Below, in pieces: positions 63,291 through 64,000 of a DNA stretch of 64,000 nt. Every line of letters begins with the position of its first letter. The first letter of the stretch is position 1. The position numbers and the translations under genes are program-made. The notes beneath the pieces are model-generated. The model worked only from the letters and a program-made list of their open reading frames with translations, searched no databases and was not told the origin of the DNA. This stretch comes from Gordionus sp. m RMFG-2023 (Eukaryota; Nematomorpha; Gordioida; Chordodea; Parachordodidae). The stretch lies in assembly GCF_954871325.1 (NCBI RefSeq), contig NC_088776.1:59668954-59732953 (forward strand), given 5' to 3'.

Positions 63291-64000
63291 TATTTAATTA
63301 TATTTTCTAATCTATATTCAGAGATAACTTCAATAATCTAATAATTTTAATCTATTTTATTCTCATTAATACAAATCTGATTTTCCATACTTTTTTTAAA
63401 AATATATATTCTCTATAATTGTGATATTCAATAACATTGACATTTTCATAAGCTGGGCTTACATTTTATGCATGATATTGATGTTCATGCAGGTTTCTAT
63501 AATTAATATTACACTAATCGCCTATAAAATGAATGTAAATTGATTTTATAATTGCTGCTAATTTATGTAATATTTGTTCATTCTATAATTAAAATTTCGG
63601 TTAATTAATAGATAAAATATTATTTGACAAAAGGGAAGAAGGGGTGGGGAGACTGTCGTCCATTGAATTAGGTTCTTAAATATGATAAATTTAAACATTT
63701 AAACTGATGGCAATATAGATTAGTTTAAAAAAAAATCATAACGGAGTTATCTGAGCCATGCTCAAGAAGTTTTAGCAGCCTGAGGCACAAAAATTCCAAT
63801 ATATCTAGCCCTTAAAAAAATGTAAAATAACGAACTGTGGTTTTCATTTTTTAAAATTAGATTCGTGTACAAGCAGCTTAGAATATGAATTAGGTAATAT
63901 AATATTCATGAAATGTATAATTTGCAATAAACGACTAAATTAATTAATAATTGATATAATATTTACACCTTTTTTTGAAACAAAAATATGCCGGCTCCTA
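63291..64000. other. AT-rich end of window
   Basis: Probably intron of the ANKIB1-like gene. No exon, repeat or RNA gene was recognised. Confidence 0.35.

Overview
This window is AT-rich eukaryotic DNA, clearly from an invertebrate animal. The evidence is spliced genes with GT-AG introns and four host loci, three of them recognisable as animal families: a p66/GATAD2 subunit of the NuRD complex, the Hsp90 co-chaperone AHSA1, and the first exon of an ANKIB1-type ubiquitin ligase. The species cannot be told from the sequence alone. Most of the window is intron, intergenic DNA and DNA transposons. No bacterial or organellar features, CRISPR arrays or convincing tRNA/rRNA genes were seen.

Layout. 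1-7.3 kb: a short inverted-repeat element, then a minus-strand gene whose five recognised exons (7213 down to 1283) encode a single-pass membrane protein with a glycosylatable ectodomain and a Pro/Tyr-rich tail; small MITEs sit in its introns. 7.3-30 kb: gene-poor DNA with MITE families, a tandem duplication, a LINE present as two head-to-head pieces (12.9-14.3 kb), and two P-type MITEs (18.5 and 25.4 kb). 30.4-37.7 kb: the complete plus-strand p66/GATAD2 coding region in four exons. 39.2-49.6 kb: a nested transposon stack. A MULE with exact terminal repeats was interrupted by a P-superfamily element with a THAP-type transposase, and its left terminal repeat was interrupted by a retroelement-derived gene fragment. 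51.0-53.6 kb: AHSA1 in about four exons. 53.6-60.3 kb: no recognised gene. 60.4 kb: ANKIB1 exon 1. 61.65-63.28 kb: a hAT element with a perfect 8-bp target duplication.

The host genes have unrelated roles (chromatin repression, chaperone control, ubiquitination, an unknown surface protein) and show no functional cluster. The most informative part is the record of DNA transposons: three superfamilies (MULE, P, hAT) with partly preserved transposases, each with possible short non-autonomous relatives nearby. The hAT copy keeps a spliced open frame that joins its DNA-binding and dimerisation ends but lacks the catalytic middle, as expected of a repressor-like derivative.
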